From NCBI RefSeq assembly GCF_014534645.1, contig NZ_JACVQF010000186.1, positions 84,641-148,640 of the forward strand: DNA of 64,000 bases, given 5' to 3'. The notes beneath the pieces are model-generated. The model saw nothing but the letters and a program-made list of their open reading frames with translations. It had not been told where the DNA came from and did not search any database. The translations under genes and the position numbers were made by a program. This DNA comes from Streptomyces griseicoloratus. GTDB lineage: Bacteria > Actinomycetota > Actinomycetes > Streptomycetales > Streptomycetaceae. Shown piece after piece: positions 34,861 to 43,096 of this stretch (within the stretch, counting starts at the first letter, position 1; every line of letters starts with the position of its first letter).

Positions 34861-36030
34861 TCAGGCGGGGGCCTCGGTGAGGTCGGCGGGGCCGGGCGTG
34901 GCCGGTGAGGCGTGTCCGGACAGGGCGAGGGTGAGGTCGAGTTCGGCGAGCAGACAGCGGACGACGTGCTCGACGCCCGCCTGCCCGTCCAGGCCGAGCC
35001 CGTAGACGTACGGGCGGCCGAGGAGCACCGCCCGCGCACCGAGCGCGAGCGCCTTGAAGACGTCGTCGCCGGTGCGGACGCCGCTGTCGAACAGCACGGT
35101 GAGCCGGTCGCCGACCGCCTCCGCCACGCGGGGCAGCGCGTCGGCGGCCGCGACGGAGCCGGCCACCTGCCGGCCGCCGTGGTTGGAGACCACCATGCCG
35201 TCCATCCCGGCGTCGGCGGCGAGCCGGGCGTCGTCCGGGTGCAGGATGCCCTTCAGCACGATCGGACCGTCCCAGTTCTCCCGCAGGAACGCCAGATCCG
35301 GCCAGGTCTTGCCGGGGTCGGCGAACATGCCGACGAAGTGCATCACCGCCGCGTTCGGATCCTCGTGCACCGGTTTGGCGAGCCCCGCCCGGAACGCCGG
35401 GTCGGAGAAGTAGTTGGCGGTGCCCACGCCGTGCAGGAACGGCAGGTACGCCTGGTCGAGGTCGCGCGGGCGCCAGGACAGCAGCGGCGTGTCCAGCGTG
35501 ACGAACAGCGCCGAGTAGCCGGCTGCCTTCGCCCGGTCCAGGAAGCTGCGGGCCACCTCGCGGTCCTTGGGCCAGTACAGCTGGAACCAGCGCTCCGCGT
35601 CGCCCATCGCCTCCGCGACCTGCTCCATGGGCGTGCTGGAGGCGGAGGACAGGATGTACGGCACGCCCTGCGCGGCGGCGGCCCGCGCGGCGGCCGGCTC
35701 GGCGTCCGGATGCATGATCGACAGTACGCCGACCGGTGCCAGCGCCAGCGGGGCGGGCAGTGCGCGCCCCAGCACCTCGACCGAGAGGTCCCGCTCCCGT
35801 ACGTCCCGCAGCATCCGCGGCACGATCCGCCGGCGGTCCAGCGCCGCCCGGTTGGCGCGGGCCGTGCTGCCGTTGCCCGCGCTGCCCGCCACGTACCCGA
35901 CGGGCCCGGGGCCGAGCCGCTGCTCGGTGAGCCGTTCCAGCCGGGTCAGGTCGGTGGGCAGCCGCGGCACGGCGCCCGTCATCCCGTTCAGGTAGATCTC
36001 GTACTGGAAGTCCGCCCAGTGCTTCGCCAT
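34861..36030 (-). CDS. Lactate 2-monooxygenase/alpha-hydroxy acid oxidase
   Basis: The 389-residue FMN-dependent enzyme matches lactate 2-monooxygenase along its length (WADFQYEIYLNGM at the N-terminus is characteristic). FMN and substrate residues lie in LAPVGVLSIMHPD, LDTPLLSWRPRD, VLKGILHPDDARLA, VVSNHGGRQV and the phosphate site FDSGVRTGDDVFKAL. The His in SNHGGRQ is the catalytic base. It oxidises L-lactate or a related 2-hydroxy acid. ATG 36030 matches the family start. Confidence 0.9.
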   Translation of the reverse strand: MAKHWADFQYEIYLNGMTGAVPRLPTDLTRLERLTEQRLGPGPVGYVAGSAGNGSTARANRAALDRRRIVPRMLRDVRERDLSVEVLGRALPAPLALAPVGVLSIMHPDAEPAAARAAAAQGVPYILSSASSTPMEQVAEAMGDAERWFQLYWPKDREVARSFLDRAKAAGYSALFVTLDTPLLSWRPRDLDQAYLPFLHGVGTANYFSDPAFRAGLAKPVHEDPNAAVMHFVGMFADPGKTWPDLAFLRENWDGPIVLKGILHPDDARLAADAGMDGMVVSNHGGRQVAGSVAAADALPRVAEAVGDRLTVLFDSGVRTGDDVFKALALGARAVLLGRPYVYGLGLDGQAGVEHVVRCLLAELDLTLALSGHASPATPGPADLTEAPA

Positions 36031-36377
36031 CCCGTACCCCGCCTCTCGTCGTCGAGCTCGCGCCGCCGCGACCATACTCGCCGGTAGGTCAGGCGGCCAG
36101 AGCGGGGGCGGACGGGCCTGCGCGGAATGTTTCAGGCCGATTGCCGAACGTGTGGATCACGCCATCCAGCCGGTTCGGGCGATCAAGAACCGCCCGGATA
36201 CGGACTTGGAACGTTCGAATTCCGTGACTTCCCGCCACTGATTCAACACGCAAGGTTACTGAAACGCATGGGGTCGAGGTGTGCTCCGGCGGCGGACTCG
36301 GCAGACTCGCGCTCGCCGTCCCGGCACCGACCGAGCCGGGCCGGCACACCCTCGAACCGAGCGGAAGGATGCACACA
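36031..36377. other. Divergent intergenic region upstream of the protease inhibitor gene
   Basis: This 347-base spacer is AT-richer than its surroundings between 36120 and 36260. GGAACGTTCGAATTCC near 36209 is a near-palindrome and could be a regulatory site for the inhibitor gene. No small gene is convincing. Confidence 0.4.
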
Positions 36378-36812
36378 ATGCGGAACACCGCGCGCTGGGC
36401 AGCGACTCTGGGTCTGACGGCCACCGCCGTCTGCGGGCCCCTCGCCGGGGCCGCCCTCGCCTCCCCGGGCACCGCCCCCGCGTCGCTCCACGCCCCTTCG
36501 GCCCTCGTGCTGACCATCGGGCACGGAGAGAGCGCTGCCACCGCCACACCGGTACGCGCGGTCACCCTGACCTGCGCTCCGACGGTCTCCGGCACCCATC
36601 CGGCGCCCGCCCTCGCCTGCGCCGAGCTGCAGGGCGCACAGGGCGACCTCGACGCTCTCTCGGCCGACGCCGACGTGCTGTGCACCCGGGAGTACGCCCC
36701 CGTGGTCGTCACCGTCGACGGGGTCTGGGAGGGCAAGCGCGTCTCCTACGAACGCACCTTCGCCAACGAGTGCGTGAAGAACGCCCACAGCGCGAGCGTC
36801 TTCACGTTCTGA
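36378..36812 (+). CDS. SSI-type subtilisin inhibitor, secreted
   Basis: The 144-residue precursor has a signal peptide ending near ALAS-P (residue 28) and the Streptomyces subtilisin inhibitor domain: [31 protein letters not shown], and the reactive loop [12 protein letters not shown]. Aligned with the classical CPMVYDPV, the scissile bond is Arg-Glu, so P1 is Arg and trypsin-like proteases are likely targets. [19 protein letters not shown] and SVFTF complete the family. Four Cys would form two disulphides. ATG 36378 has GGAAGG nine bases upstream. Confidence 0.93.
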   Translation: MRNTARWAATLGLTATAVCGPLAGAALASPGTAPASLHAPSALVLTIGHGESAATATPVRAVTLTCAPTVSGTHPAPALACAELQGAQGDLDALSADADVLCTREYAPVVVTVDGVWEGKRVSYERTFANECVKNAHSASVFTF

Positions 36813-36909
36813 GGGACCGGGACCGCCCGGCCCGCGCGGGGTGACCGGCCGCTCGCTGCTGGGGAGTGCGAGCGCCGCCGCGCGGCCGCAGCGGTCCCGC
36901 ACCGGGGGC

Positions 36910-36934
36910 GGCGGACGGAGTGGGGCCGTCCGCC
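36910..36934. terminator. Hairpin between convergent genes
   Basis: GGCGGACGG and CCGTCCGCC form a perfect 9-base-pair stem with a 7-base loop between the inhibitor gene and the convergent CDGSH gene. There is no strong T-tract; it is a plausible bidirectional streptomycete terminator. Confidence 0.45.
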
Positions 36935-36955
36935 GTTCCCCGGGTCATCCGCGGA

Positions 36956-37186
36956 TCAGCCCCGGGGCCCGGGGGCCTCAGCGGCCCCGGACGACCTGGC
37001 GCGGTGACTGGTGTCGCACCAGGGATAGCGGCGGCTGCGACGGCAGGTGCACAGGGCGACCCGGAAACGGTCGGAGTACACCGTCGTACCGTCCTCCAGT
37101 TCGATCTCCACCGGGCCCTCCACCAGCAGTGGGCCCCGGCGCTGGACCGTGATCCGGCGGGGGGTGTCAGACGGCGAGTTCGGCAC
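36956..37186 (-). CDS. CDGSH iron-sulfur domain protein
   Basis: The 76-residue protein contains CTCRRSRRYPWCDTSH, which matches the C-x-C-x2-S-x3-P-x-C-D-x2-H pattern that binds a [2Fe-2S] cluster through three Cys and one His. CDGSH proteins act in redox sensing or cluster transfer. The GTG start overlaps the end of the methyltransferase gene by 20 bases, so it is coupled to it, and the diiron protein gene lies just upstream of that. Confidence 0.85.
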   Translation of the reverse strand: MPNSPSDTPRRITVQRRGPLLVEGPVEIELEDGTTVYSDRFRVALCTCRRSRRYPWCDTSHRARSSGAAEAPGPRG

Positions 37187-37820
37187 GGATGATCACCAGC
37201 TCCTCCTCTTGGTCGGTCGTGGACAGCAGGCCCCGCTGCCGCAGCCACCGCTCCCGGCCGCGCATCACGGGACCGAACGCGATCCGGGCCCGCCGGACCA
37301 CCGCGGCCTTCAGACCGGCCGCACGCAGTTGCCCGACGGTCCGGCCGGGATCGCTCAGCGCCGACTGCACGAGCAGCAGCACACCGCCGGGACGCAACAG
37401 GGAGGGGACCTCCCGGCAGATCCCGTCCAGGACCATCCGGCCGTTGGGCCCCGCGTCCCAGGCCCGGGCCGCACCGCGTGGCCGGCGGCGGCCGCCGGGC
37501 GCCGGAACGTACGGCGGATTGGCCAGGACGAGGTCGAACGACTCACCCCGCACGGGGGCGAAGAGGTCTCCGTGCAGCACCCTGATGCGCAGTCCGGCCC
37601 GCGCCGCGTTCACCCGGGCGGCGAAGACCGCCCGCCACGAGACGTCCACCGCGGTCACCCGGCCGCCCCGGCGCGCGGCCGCCAGGGCCAGCGCGCCCGT
37701 GCCGGTCCCGACGTCGAGGACGGCCGCGCCCACGGGGACCGACTCGTCGGACAGGGCCCGGGCCAGCAGCGCCGTGTCCTGCTGGGGGGCGTAGACGCCC
37801 GGAGGCACCAAGGGCTTCAC
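37167..37820 (-). CDS. HemK/PrmC-like class I methyltransferase
   Basis: This 217-residue SAM-dependent methyltransferase has motif I DVGTGTGALALAAA near residue 36 and NPPYVPAPG near residue 100. The Asn-Pro-Pro-Tyr motif is typical of enzymes methylating Gln, Asn or adenine amino groups, such as HemK2/Mtq2. It lacks the N-terminal helical domain of PrmC. The substrate is unknown. It lies 40 bases after the diiron protein gene, and overlaps the CDGSH gene, indicating a three-gene unit. Confidence 0.83.
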   Translation of the reverse strand: MKPLVPPGVYAPQQDTALLARALSDESVPVGAAVLDVGTGTGALALAAARRGGRVTAVDVSWRAVFAARVNAARAGLRIRVLHGDLFAPVRGESFDLVLANPPYVPAPGGRRRPRGAARAWDAGPNGRMVLDGICREVPSLLRPGGVLLLVQSALSDPGRTVGQLRAAGLKAAVVRRARIAFGPVMRGRERWLRQRGLLSTTDQEEELVIIRAELAV

Positions 37821-37860
37821 GAGCCTGCGTCTACCCCGGCGGTTGCGAAAGATGGGTGGC

Positions 37861-38856
37861 TCATGAGGACGGGGGAGCGTGCAGTGACGACCGGCCGGCC
37901 CGCCAGTCGGTGAGCAGCCGGGCGGCGAAGCGTTCCTCGACGTGCCCGGTGGCGTCGATGCCGAAGACGACGTCCGGCGCGAGCTCGGGCTCCTGCTCCA
38001 GCAGACCGCCGATCACCTCGTGGCGCACGACCTGCTCGTGGACGGCGTCGGCCTCGACGTGCTCGTCGTAGAAGCGCTCGGCGGCCGGTCCGGCGCCGGT
38101 GCGCCGCATCGCCTCGGCGAGCCGGCGGGAACCGGGCGACGAGGTGATCTCCACGGCCGCGAAGTGGCCGACCAGGGCGCCCCGCAGCGCCCGGTGCAGG
38201 CCGAACAGGGACATCATGTTCACCGTGGCCAGGCATTCCGCGCAGGCCGTGTCGAGATGGCGCCCGTACGTGGTGTCCAGGCCCAGGTCCGCCATGAGGT
38301 CGGCGAACAGGCCGGCGTGCACCCGGTCGGCACGGCCGCCGCCGTACTCGTCGAACTCCACGGCCGCCATCGCCGCCTTGGCCCGGCCCCACAGCCGGGG
38401 CAGCACCCACGCGTGCGGGTCGGCCTCCTTCAGGTGGTACAGGGAACGCTGGGCCGCGTACTCCCGCAGATGCCACAGCTCGCCCTCGTCCCGCAGGAAG
38501 TGGGTGACCCCCTCGCCGTCGGCGGGCTCGACGAGCAGCTCGCCGACCGCGTCCTCCACGCTGTCGTGGACCTCGGTGCCGGCCCGCAGCGCGGCCAGGA
38601 AGCGGTGCTCCAGCGCCGCGCGCAGACCCAGCAGGCCGGGGTCCCATTCACGGTCGGGGGGCACCCCGGCGAAGCCCCGGTAGTGCAGCTCGTAGCACTG
38701 GTACAGGGCGAGCTGGAGGTCGTCGCCGTAGGGGTCCGCGGCGGCCACGGCCTCCGCGGACGGCAGCCCGCCCCCGGTGAGCAGGTACTCCCGGACGGCC
38801 GCGGAGAGCGGACCGCGGGCCGACGGGAGCTGTGGTCCTTCGTGGTCGTACGCCAT
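37861..38856 (-). CDS. Iron-containing redox enzyme (heme-oxygenase-like diiron protein)
   Basis: The 331-residue all-helical protein belongs to the iron-containing redox enzyme family. Candidate metal ligands include Glu in ALEHRFLAA, Glu and His in ELWHLREYAAQRSLYHLKE, Glu in FAAVEITSSPGSRRL, and Glu/Asp/His in RFYDEHVEADAVHEQVV. Family members (heme-oxygenase-like diiron oxygenases) cleave C-C bonds or hydroxylate small molecules. The substrate is unknown. Its clustering with a methyltransferase and a CDGSH protein suggests a small redox module. Confidence 0.83.
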   Translation of the reverse strand: MAYDHEGPQLPSARGPLSAAVREYLLTGGGLPSAEAVAAADPYGDDLQLALYQCYELHYRGFAGVPPDREWDPGLLGLRAALEHRFLAALRAGTEVHDSVEDAVGELLVEPADGEGVTHFLRDEGELWHLREYAAQRSLYHLKEADPHAWVLPRLWGRAKAAMAAVEFDEYGGGRADRVHAGLFADLMADLGLDTTYGRHLDTACAECLATVNMMSLFGLHRALRGALVGHFAAVEITSSPGSRRLAEAMRRTGAGPAAERFYDEHVEADAVHEQVVRHEVIGGLLEQEPELAPDVVFGIDATGHVEERFAARLLTDWRAGRSSLHAPPSS

Positions 38857-38908
38857 GCACCGCGGGTACCCGGGCGGCGCCGCGGCACCCGCGTCCCCGC
38901 GCGCCGCG

Positions 38909-39091
38909 TCACTCTCCCCGGGACTCCTCCTGGGCCCCGGTGTTCGGCGAGGTGGCGTCCCCCGCCTCGCCCCGGTGCCGCCGCTCCTGTTCGGACTCCG
39001 GGTCGCGGGTCTCGGCGTCCTCGGCCTCGTGGAGCACCTCTCCGAGGGCCGTCTCGGGCTTGTCGGGGGTGCGGTCGCCGTTGTGGGACAC
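38909..39091 (-). CDS. Small acidic hypothetical protein
   Basis: The 60-residue product is rich in Glu, Asp, Arg and Gly, with no hydrophobic or Cys residues of note, and is probably disordered. GAAGGAGA before the GTG is a strong ribosome binding site, and the gene fits snugly between two same-strand genes, so it is likely translated. Its function is unknown. Confidence 0.55.
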   Translation of the reverse strand: MSHNGDRTPDKPETALGEVLHEAEDAETRDPESEQERRHRGEAGDATSPNTGAQEESRGE

Positions 39092-39174
39092 GGATGTCTC
39101 CTTCTCTCGCGTCGCGTTCTCTCGCGTCTCGTGGTCCAGTGCGTCTCGTGCGGTTGGTTCTCGTCCGGCGGCGG

Positions 39175-40182
39175 TCAGCCCGGCGTGGTGGCGACGCGCA
39201 GCGGCACGGGGCCCGGCGGCGCCGGCTCGTCGTTGCGGCGGGCGATCTCGGCCCACCAGGACGGGCCGTCCTCGATGTGCCGCAGCAGCACCCCCTCGCG
39301 GATCGCCCAGGGGCAGATCGTCACCGCGTCGAGGCCGGTGAGCTTCATGACGGTGTGCCCGACCACCGCGCCCGCCAGGCTCTGCGCCGCCCGCGGCGCG
39401 GAGATGCCCGGCAGGCGGGCGCGTTCGGCCGCGGGCAGGGCGGCCAGCCGGTCGACCGCGGCCCGCAGGTCGGCGCAGCGCAGCTCCCGTTCCACGAACG
39501 GGCCGCGGCGTCCGGGCGCGGCCCCGCACAGCCGGCCCAGCTGCTGGAAGGTGCGCGAAGTGGCCACCGCGGTGCGCGGCCCCTCCCAGCGGATCCGCGC
39601 CGCGACGTCCCGCAGCTGATGGCGGACCTTGCGGCGCAGCGCCCGGACCTGCTCCGGCGGCGGCGGATCCGCGTGCGCGAAGAACTCGTGGGTCAGCCGT
39701 CCCGCCCCCAGCGGCAGCGAGGCCACGAAGTCGGGGAGCCGGCCGCGGCCGAAGGCGACCTCCAGCGAACCGCCGCCGATGTCCAGCAGCGCGAGCGGAC
39801 CGGACCGCCAGCCCATCCAGCGCCGGGCCCCGAGGAACGTCAGCTCGGCCTCCACCTCGCCCGGCAGGGTGCACAGCACCACCCCCGTGCGGGCGCGGAC
39901 GGTGCGCAGCACCTCCCGGCGGTTCGGGGCGGCCCGCACCACGGCGGTCGCGAAGGCGAGCGGGCCGGCCGCACCCCACCGGGTCGCGGTCCTGCTCGCC
40001 TGGGCGACGGCCTCCACCAGCCGCTCGACGGCCTCCTCCGGGACCGGCGCGCCCGGTGTGACCTGCTCCGACAGCCGCAGCCGCCACTTGGCCGTGTGCA
40101 CCGGCAGCGGGACCCCGTCCTGCGCGTCCGCCACGACCAGGCGGACCGTGTTCGACCCCACATCCACCACGCTGATTCGCAT
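39175..40182 (-). CDS. Ppx/GppA family phosphatase
   Basis: This 335-residue protein of the actin-like ATPase fold has VDVGSNTVRLVVAD at the N-terminus (phosphate 1 motif) and LLDIGGGSLEVAFG (phosphate 2 motif). It covers the two core domains without the extra C-terminal HD domain, like the shorter actinobacterial Ppx homologues. It would hydrolyse polyphosphate or (p)ppGpp. The ATG at 40182 puts the VDVGSNT motif near residue 5. It lies 87 bases downstream of the bacteriocin exporter genes and could be carried by read-through. Confidence 0.87.
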   Translation of the reverse strand: MRISVVDVGSNTVRLVVADAQDGVPLPVHTAKWRLRLSEQVTPGAPVPEEAVERLVEAVAQASRTATRWGAAGPLAFATAVVRAAPNRREVLRTVRARTGVVLCTLPGEVEAELTFLGARRWMGWRSGPLALLDIGGGSLEVAFGRGRLPDFVASLPLGAGRLTHEFFAHADPPPPEQVRALRRKVRHQLRDVAARIRWEGPRTAVATSRTFQQLGRLCGAAPGRRGPFVERELRCADLRAAVDRLAALPAAERARLPGISAPRAAQSLAGAVVGHTVMKLTGLDAVTICPWAIREGVLLRHIEDGPSWWAEIARRNDEPAPPGPVPLRVATTPG

Positions 40183-40269
40183 GAAGGCCCAAGTACCCAG
40201 TTGCGCGCCGGTCAAGAGGTGTCCGGGCGGGTACGGCCGGAAGTGGGCGCCGTACCGTCCGGCGACCCC

Positions 40270-43095
40270 TCAGGCCAGCTGCCGGCGCACCAGCTCGTGC
40301 AGCCGGCCGCCGGTGTCCGCCAGCAGCGCGGCGGGCGTGCCCTGCTGGGCGATCCTGCCGTCCTCCATCACGATCACACGGTCGGCGTCCAGCACCGTGG
40401 ACAGCCGGTGCGCGATGACGATCCGGGTGGCGTTGAGCGCCTTGGTGGACTCGATCACCGTGCGCTGCGTCTCGTTGTCGAGGGCACTGGTCGCCTCGTC
40501 GAAGAAGAGGATCCGCGGGCGGCGGATCAGCGCCTGCGCGATCATCAGCCGCTGCCGCTGCCCGCCGGAGACCGCGCCGCTGCCCGAGACGATCGTGTGC
40601 AGGCCCATCGGCATCCGCTTGATGTCCTCCGCGAGCCCGGCCATCTCGGCCGCCGCCATCGCCTCCTCCGGCGTGTACGGCTCGGTGCCGCAGATGACGT
40701 CCAGGATCGAGCCGGTGAACGGCTGCGCGTGCTGGAGCACGACCCCGCACTGCCGCCGTACGGCGGACTGGTCGAGCGCGGCCAGGTCCTGACCGTCGTA
40801 CAGGACACTGCCGGACAGCGGGCGGTCGAAGCCGATGAGCAGCCGCAGCAGGGTCGACTTGCCGCAGCCGCTGGGGCCGACGATCGCCACGAACTCGCCG
40901 GGACGCACCTCGAACGACACGTCGTCCAGCACCAGCGGCCCGTCGTCGGAGTACCGGAACGACAGCCGCCGCGCCTCGATCGCCCCGGACAGGGGCCCCG
41001 GCCGGGTGCTGGCGGCCCGCACCTCGGGCGTGGCGTCCAGCACCGGCCTGATCTCCTCGAAGAGCGGCAGCGCGGCCACCGCCGACACGAACGCGCCGGT
41101 CAGCTGGGTCACCGAGGTCAGCAGCATCGTCACCGAGGTGTTGAAGGTGAGGAACGCCGCCGCCGACATCGACCCCCGGGCCGGACCGGCCAGCAGCATG
41201 AACATCAGCAGGGTGCACAGCGGCAGGTAGACCGCGCCGAGCACCGCGTTGAGGTTCTTGATGCGCCCCGCCCGCTGCTGGAGTTCCCGGCTGCGCGCGA
41301 ACCGCTCGGCCCACGCGGCGTACGCGTAGTTCTCGGCCGCCGCGACCCGCAGCTTGGGCAGTCCGCGCAGGGTCTGGAACGCCTGGTTGTTCAGCTTGTT
41401 GGTGAGCTGCACCAGCCGCCGCTGCCAGCGCACCTGCCACAGCCCGAGTCCGAGGAACACGGCGGCGACGACGACCAGCATGCCGATCGCCGCGAGCGCC
41501 ATCGGCACGCTGTACCACAGCAGCAGGCCCAGGTTCATCGCCCCGACGGTCACCGACTGCGCCACCGTCGGGCCGACCCCGGCCAGCAGCCGGCGGATGG
41601 CGCTGATGCCCATGGCCGCACTCGCCAGCTCGCCGGTGGACCGCTCGGTGAAGAACGAGGTCGGCAGCCGCAGCAGCCGGTCCCACACGGCCGGCTGCAA
41701 GGTGGCCTCGATACGGCCCTCCAGCCGCAGGATGGTGAGGTTCTGCAGCAGCATGAAGGCCGCCGCGACCACGCTGCTCAGCATCAGCGCGAGACAGACC
41801 TGCACGATCAGCCCGGTCTGGGCCTTCGGTACGAACTCGCCGAGCACCTTGCCGGTCGCGATCGGCACCAGCGCGCCGATGGCCACCGTCACCAGCCCGC
41901 TGAGCAGCAGGCCGGCCAGATCACCGCGGGTGCCCCGCAGACAGAACCGGAGCAACCGCAGCGGGCTGAGCCGGCGTTCGGGCAGCGGCCGGTAGAACAT
42001 CACCGCACGCGGCTCGAACTCCCCGGCGTTGGCCTTCTCGACCGGCGTCTCACGGCCGGTCGCCGGATGCACGGCCACATACCCGCCGCGCCTCCACAGC
42101 AGCGCCACCGGTGCCCCCGACAGCGCCCGGTGCCCCACCAGCGGCCCGACGTCGTCCCGCCACCAGCGGCCCTCCAGCGCGACGGCCCGGGTGCGGACGC
42201 GCGAGGCGAGGGCGACCCGCTCGACCGGGTCGAGACGGTCGCTCTCCGCGCCGCCCTGCGCGGGCTCGGCCAGCGTGATGCCGGCCGCCCGCGCGACCAG
42301 CCTGCAGGCCGCGTAGGTGGCGTCGGCGTCGGCGGCCGTGGTGCCCCGGCCGGACCGCTTGCCGATCGAGGCCAGCAGCGTCCGGTCGGCCTGGGCGCGG
42401 ACGGCCTCACCGGCCCTGATGCCGGCCGCCGTCCGGGTCTCGTGGGTGCGCTCCAGTTGTTCGATCCAGCGGTCCAGCGTGGTCAGCAGCCGGTACTGCT
42501 GGTCGACCATGCTCTGCCACAGCGCCGGGTCCATCAGCAGGTCGGCGGCGGCCTCGTCGCCGTACAGCGAGCCGTACTGGACGCTGCCGGGCGGCACCTG
42601 CATCCAGAACACGTCGTCGTCGGCGGGTGCCGCGGCCCGGTCGGCGGCCAGCGGCGCCTGGAAGAGGATGGACAGGCTGCGGCCCGCGCCGAGGGCGAGG
42701 GCGTACTCCAGGGGACTCGTCGTCGGCGGCACGTACTGGGGGTTGCCGTACTCGTCGTACGACCACGTCTGGGTGCTCGCCGGCTGGTAGAGCTCGCGCA
42801 GTGCGATGCGGTGCACCACGCAGTCCCTGAGCGGGCGCGCCACCAGCGTGTGCTGGGGCCCGGCGACCGGGCCGAGCAGCACCGAACCCGCCTCCAGCCG
42901 GCCCAGGTGGTGCCAGTGGCCCTGCTCTTCGGCGTCCACCGCGAACAGGTCCACCGCGCCCGCGGCCACCAGCCACAGCACCTGCGGACCCTCCAGGTCC
43001 AGGCGGTTGAACCCGGCGCAGTCGACGCGTGTGCCCAGCGAACCGAGCGCGCCGAGGACGAGATCGCCGCCCCGACCTTCGTGCACGGACGTCAT
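40270..43095 (-). CDS. NHLM-type bacteriocin exporter, ABC permease/ATPase (second subunit)
   Basis: The 941-residue protein has a cytoplasmic N-terminal region of about 400 residues (no C39 Cys), five to six membrane helices (about 410-650, e.g. LAGLLLSGLVTVAIGALVPIATG), and an ATPase domain with Walker A VGPSGCGKST, signature SGGQRQRLMIAQAL and Walker B ILFFDEATSALD. This is the architecture of the second ABC protein of NHLM bacteriocin systems (TIGR03797-like). It starts one base after the preceding stop and probably heterodimerises with the peptidase-containing ABC protein. Confidence 0.9.
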   Translation of the reverse strand: MTSVHEGRGGDLVLGALGSLGTRVDCAGFNRLDLEGPQVLWLVAAGAVDLFAVDAEEQGHWHHLGRLEAGSVLLGPVAGPQHTLVARPLRDCVVHRIALRELYQPASTQTWSYDEYGNPQYVPPTTSPLEYALALGAGRSLSILFQAPLAADRAAAPADDDVFWMQVPPGSVQYGSLYGDEAAADLLMDPALWQSMVDQQYRLLTTLDRWIEQLERTHETRTAAGIRAGEAVRAQADRTLLASIGKRSGRGTTAADADATYAACRLVARAAGITLAEPAQGGAESDRLDPVERVALASRVRTRAVALEGRWWRDDVGPLVGHRALSGAPVALLWRRGGYVAVHPATGRETPVEKANAGEFEPRAVMFYRPLPERRLSPLRLLRFCLRGTRGDLAGLLLSGLVTVAIGALVPIATGKVLGEFVPKAQTGLIVQVCLALMLSSVVAAAFMLLQNLTILRLEGRIEATLQPAVWDRLLRLPTSFFTERSTGELASAAMGISAIRRLLAGVGPTVAQSVTVGAMNLGLLLWYSVPMALAAIGMLVVVAAVFLGLGLWQVRWQRRLVQLTNKLNNQAFQTLRGLPKLRVAAAENYAYAAWAERFARSRELQQRAGRIKNLNAVLGAVYLPLCTLLMFMLLAGPARGSMSAAAFLTFNTSVTMLLTSVTQLTGAFVSAVAALPLFEEIRPVLDATPEVRAASTRPGPLSGAIEARRLSFRYSDDGPLVLDDVSFEVRPGEFVAIVGPSGCGKSTLLRLLIGFDRPLSGSVLYDGQDLAALDQSAVRRQCGVVLQHAQPFTGSILDVICGTEPYTPEEAMAAAEMAGLAEDIKRMPMGLHTIVSGSGAVSGGQRQRLMIAQALIRRPRILFFDEATSALDNETQRTVIESTKALNATRIVIAHRLSTVLDADRVIVMEDGRIAQQGTPAALLADTGGRLHELVRRQLA

Positions 43096-43096
43096 C

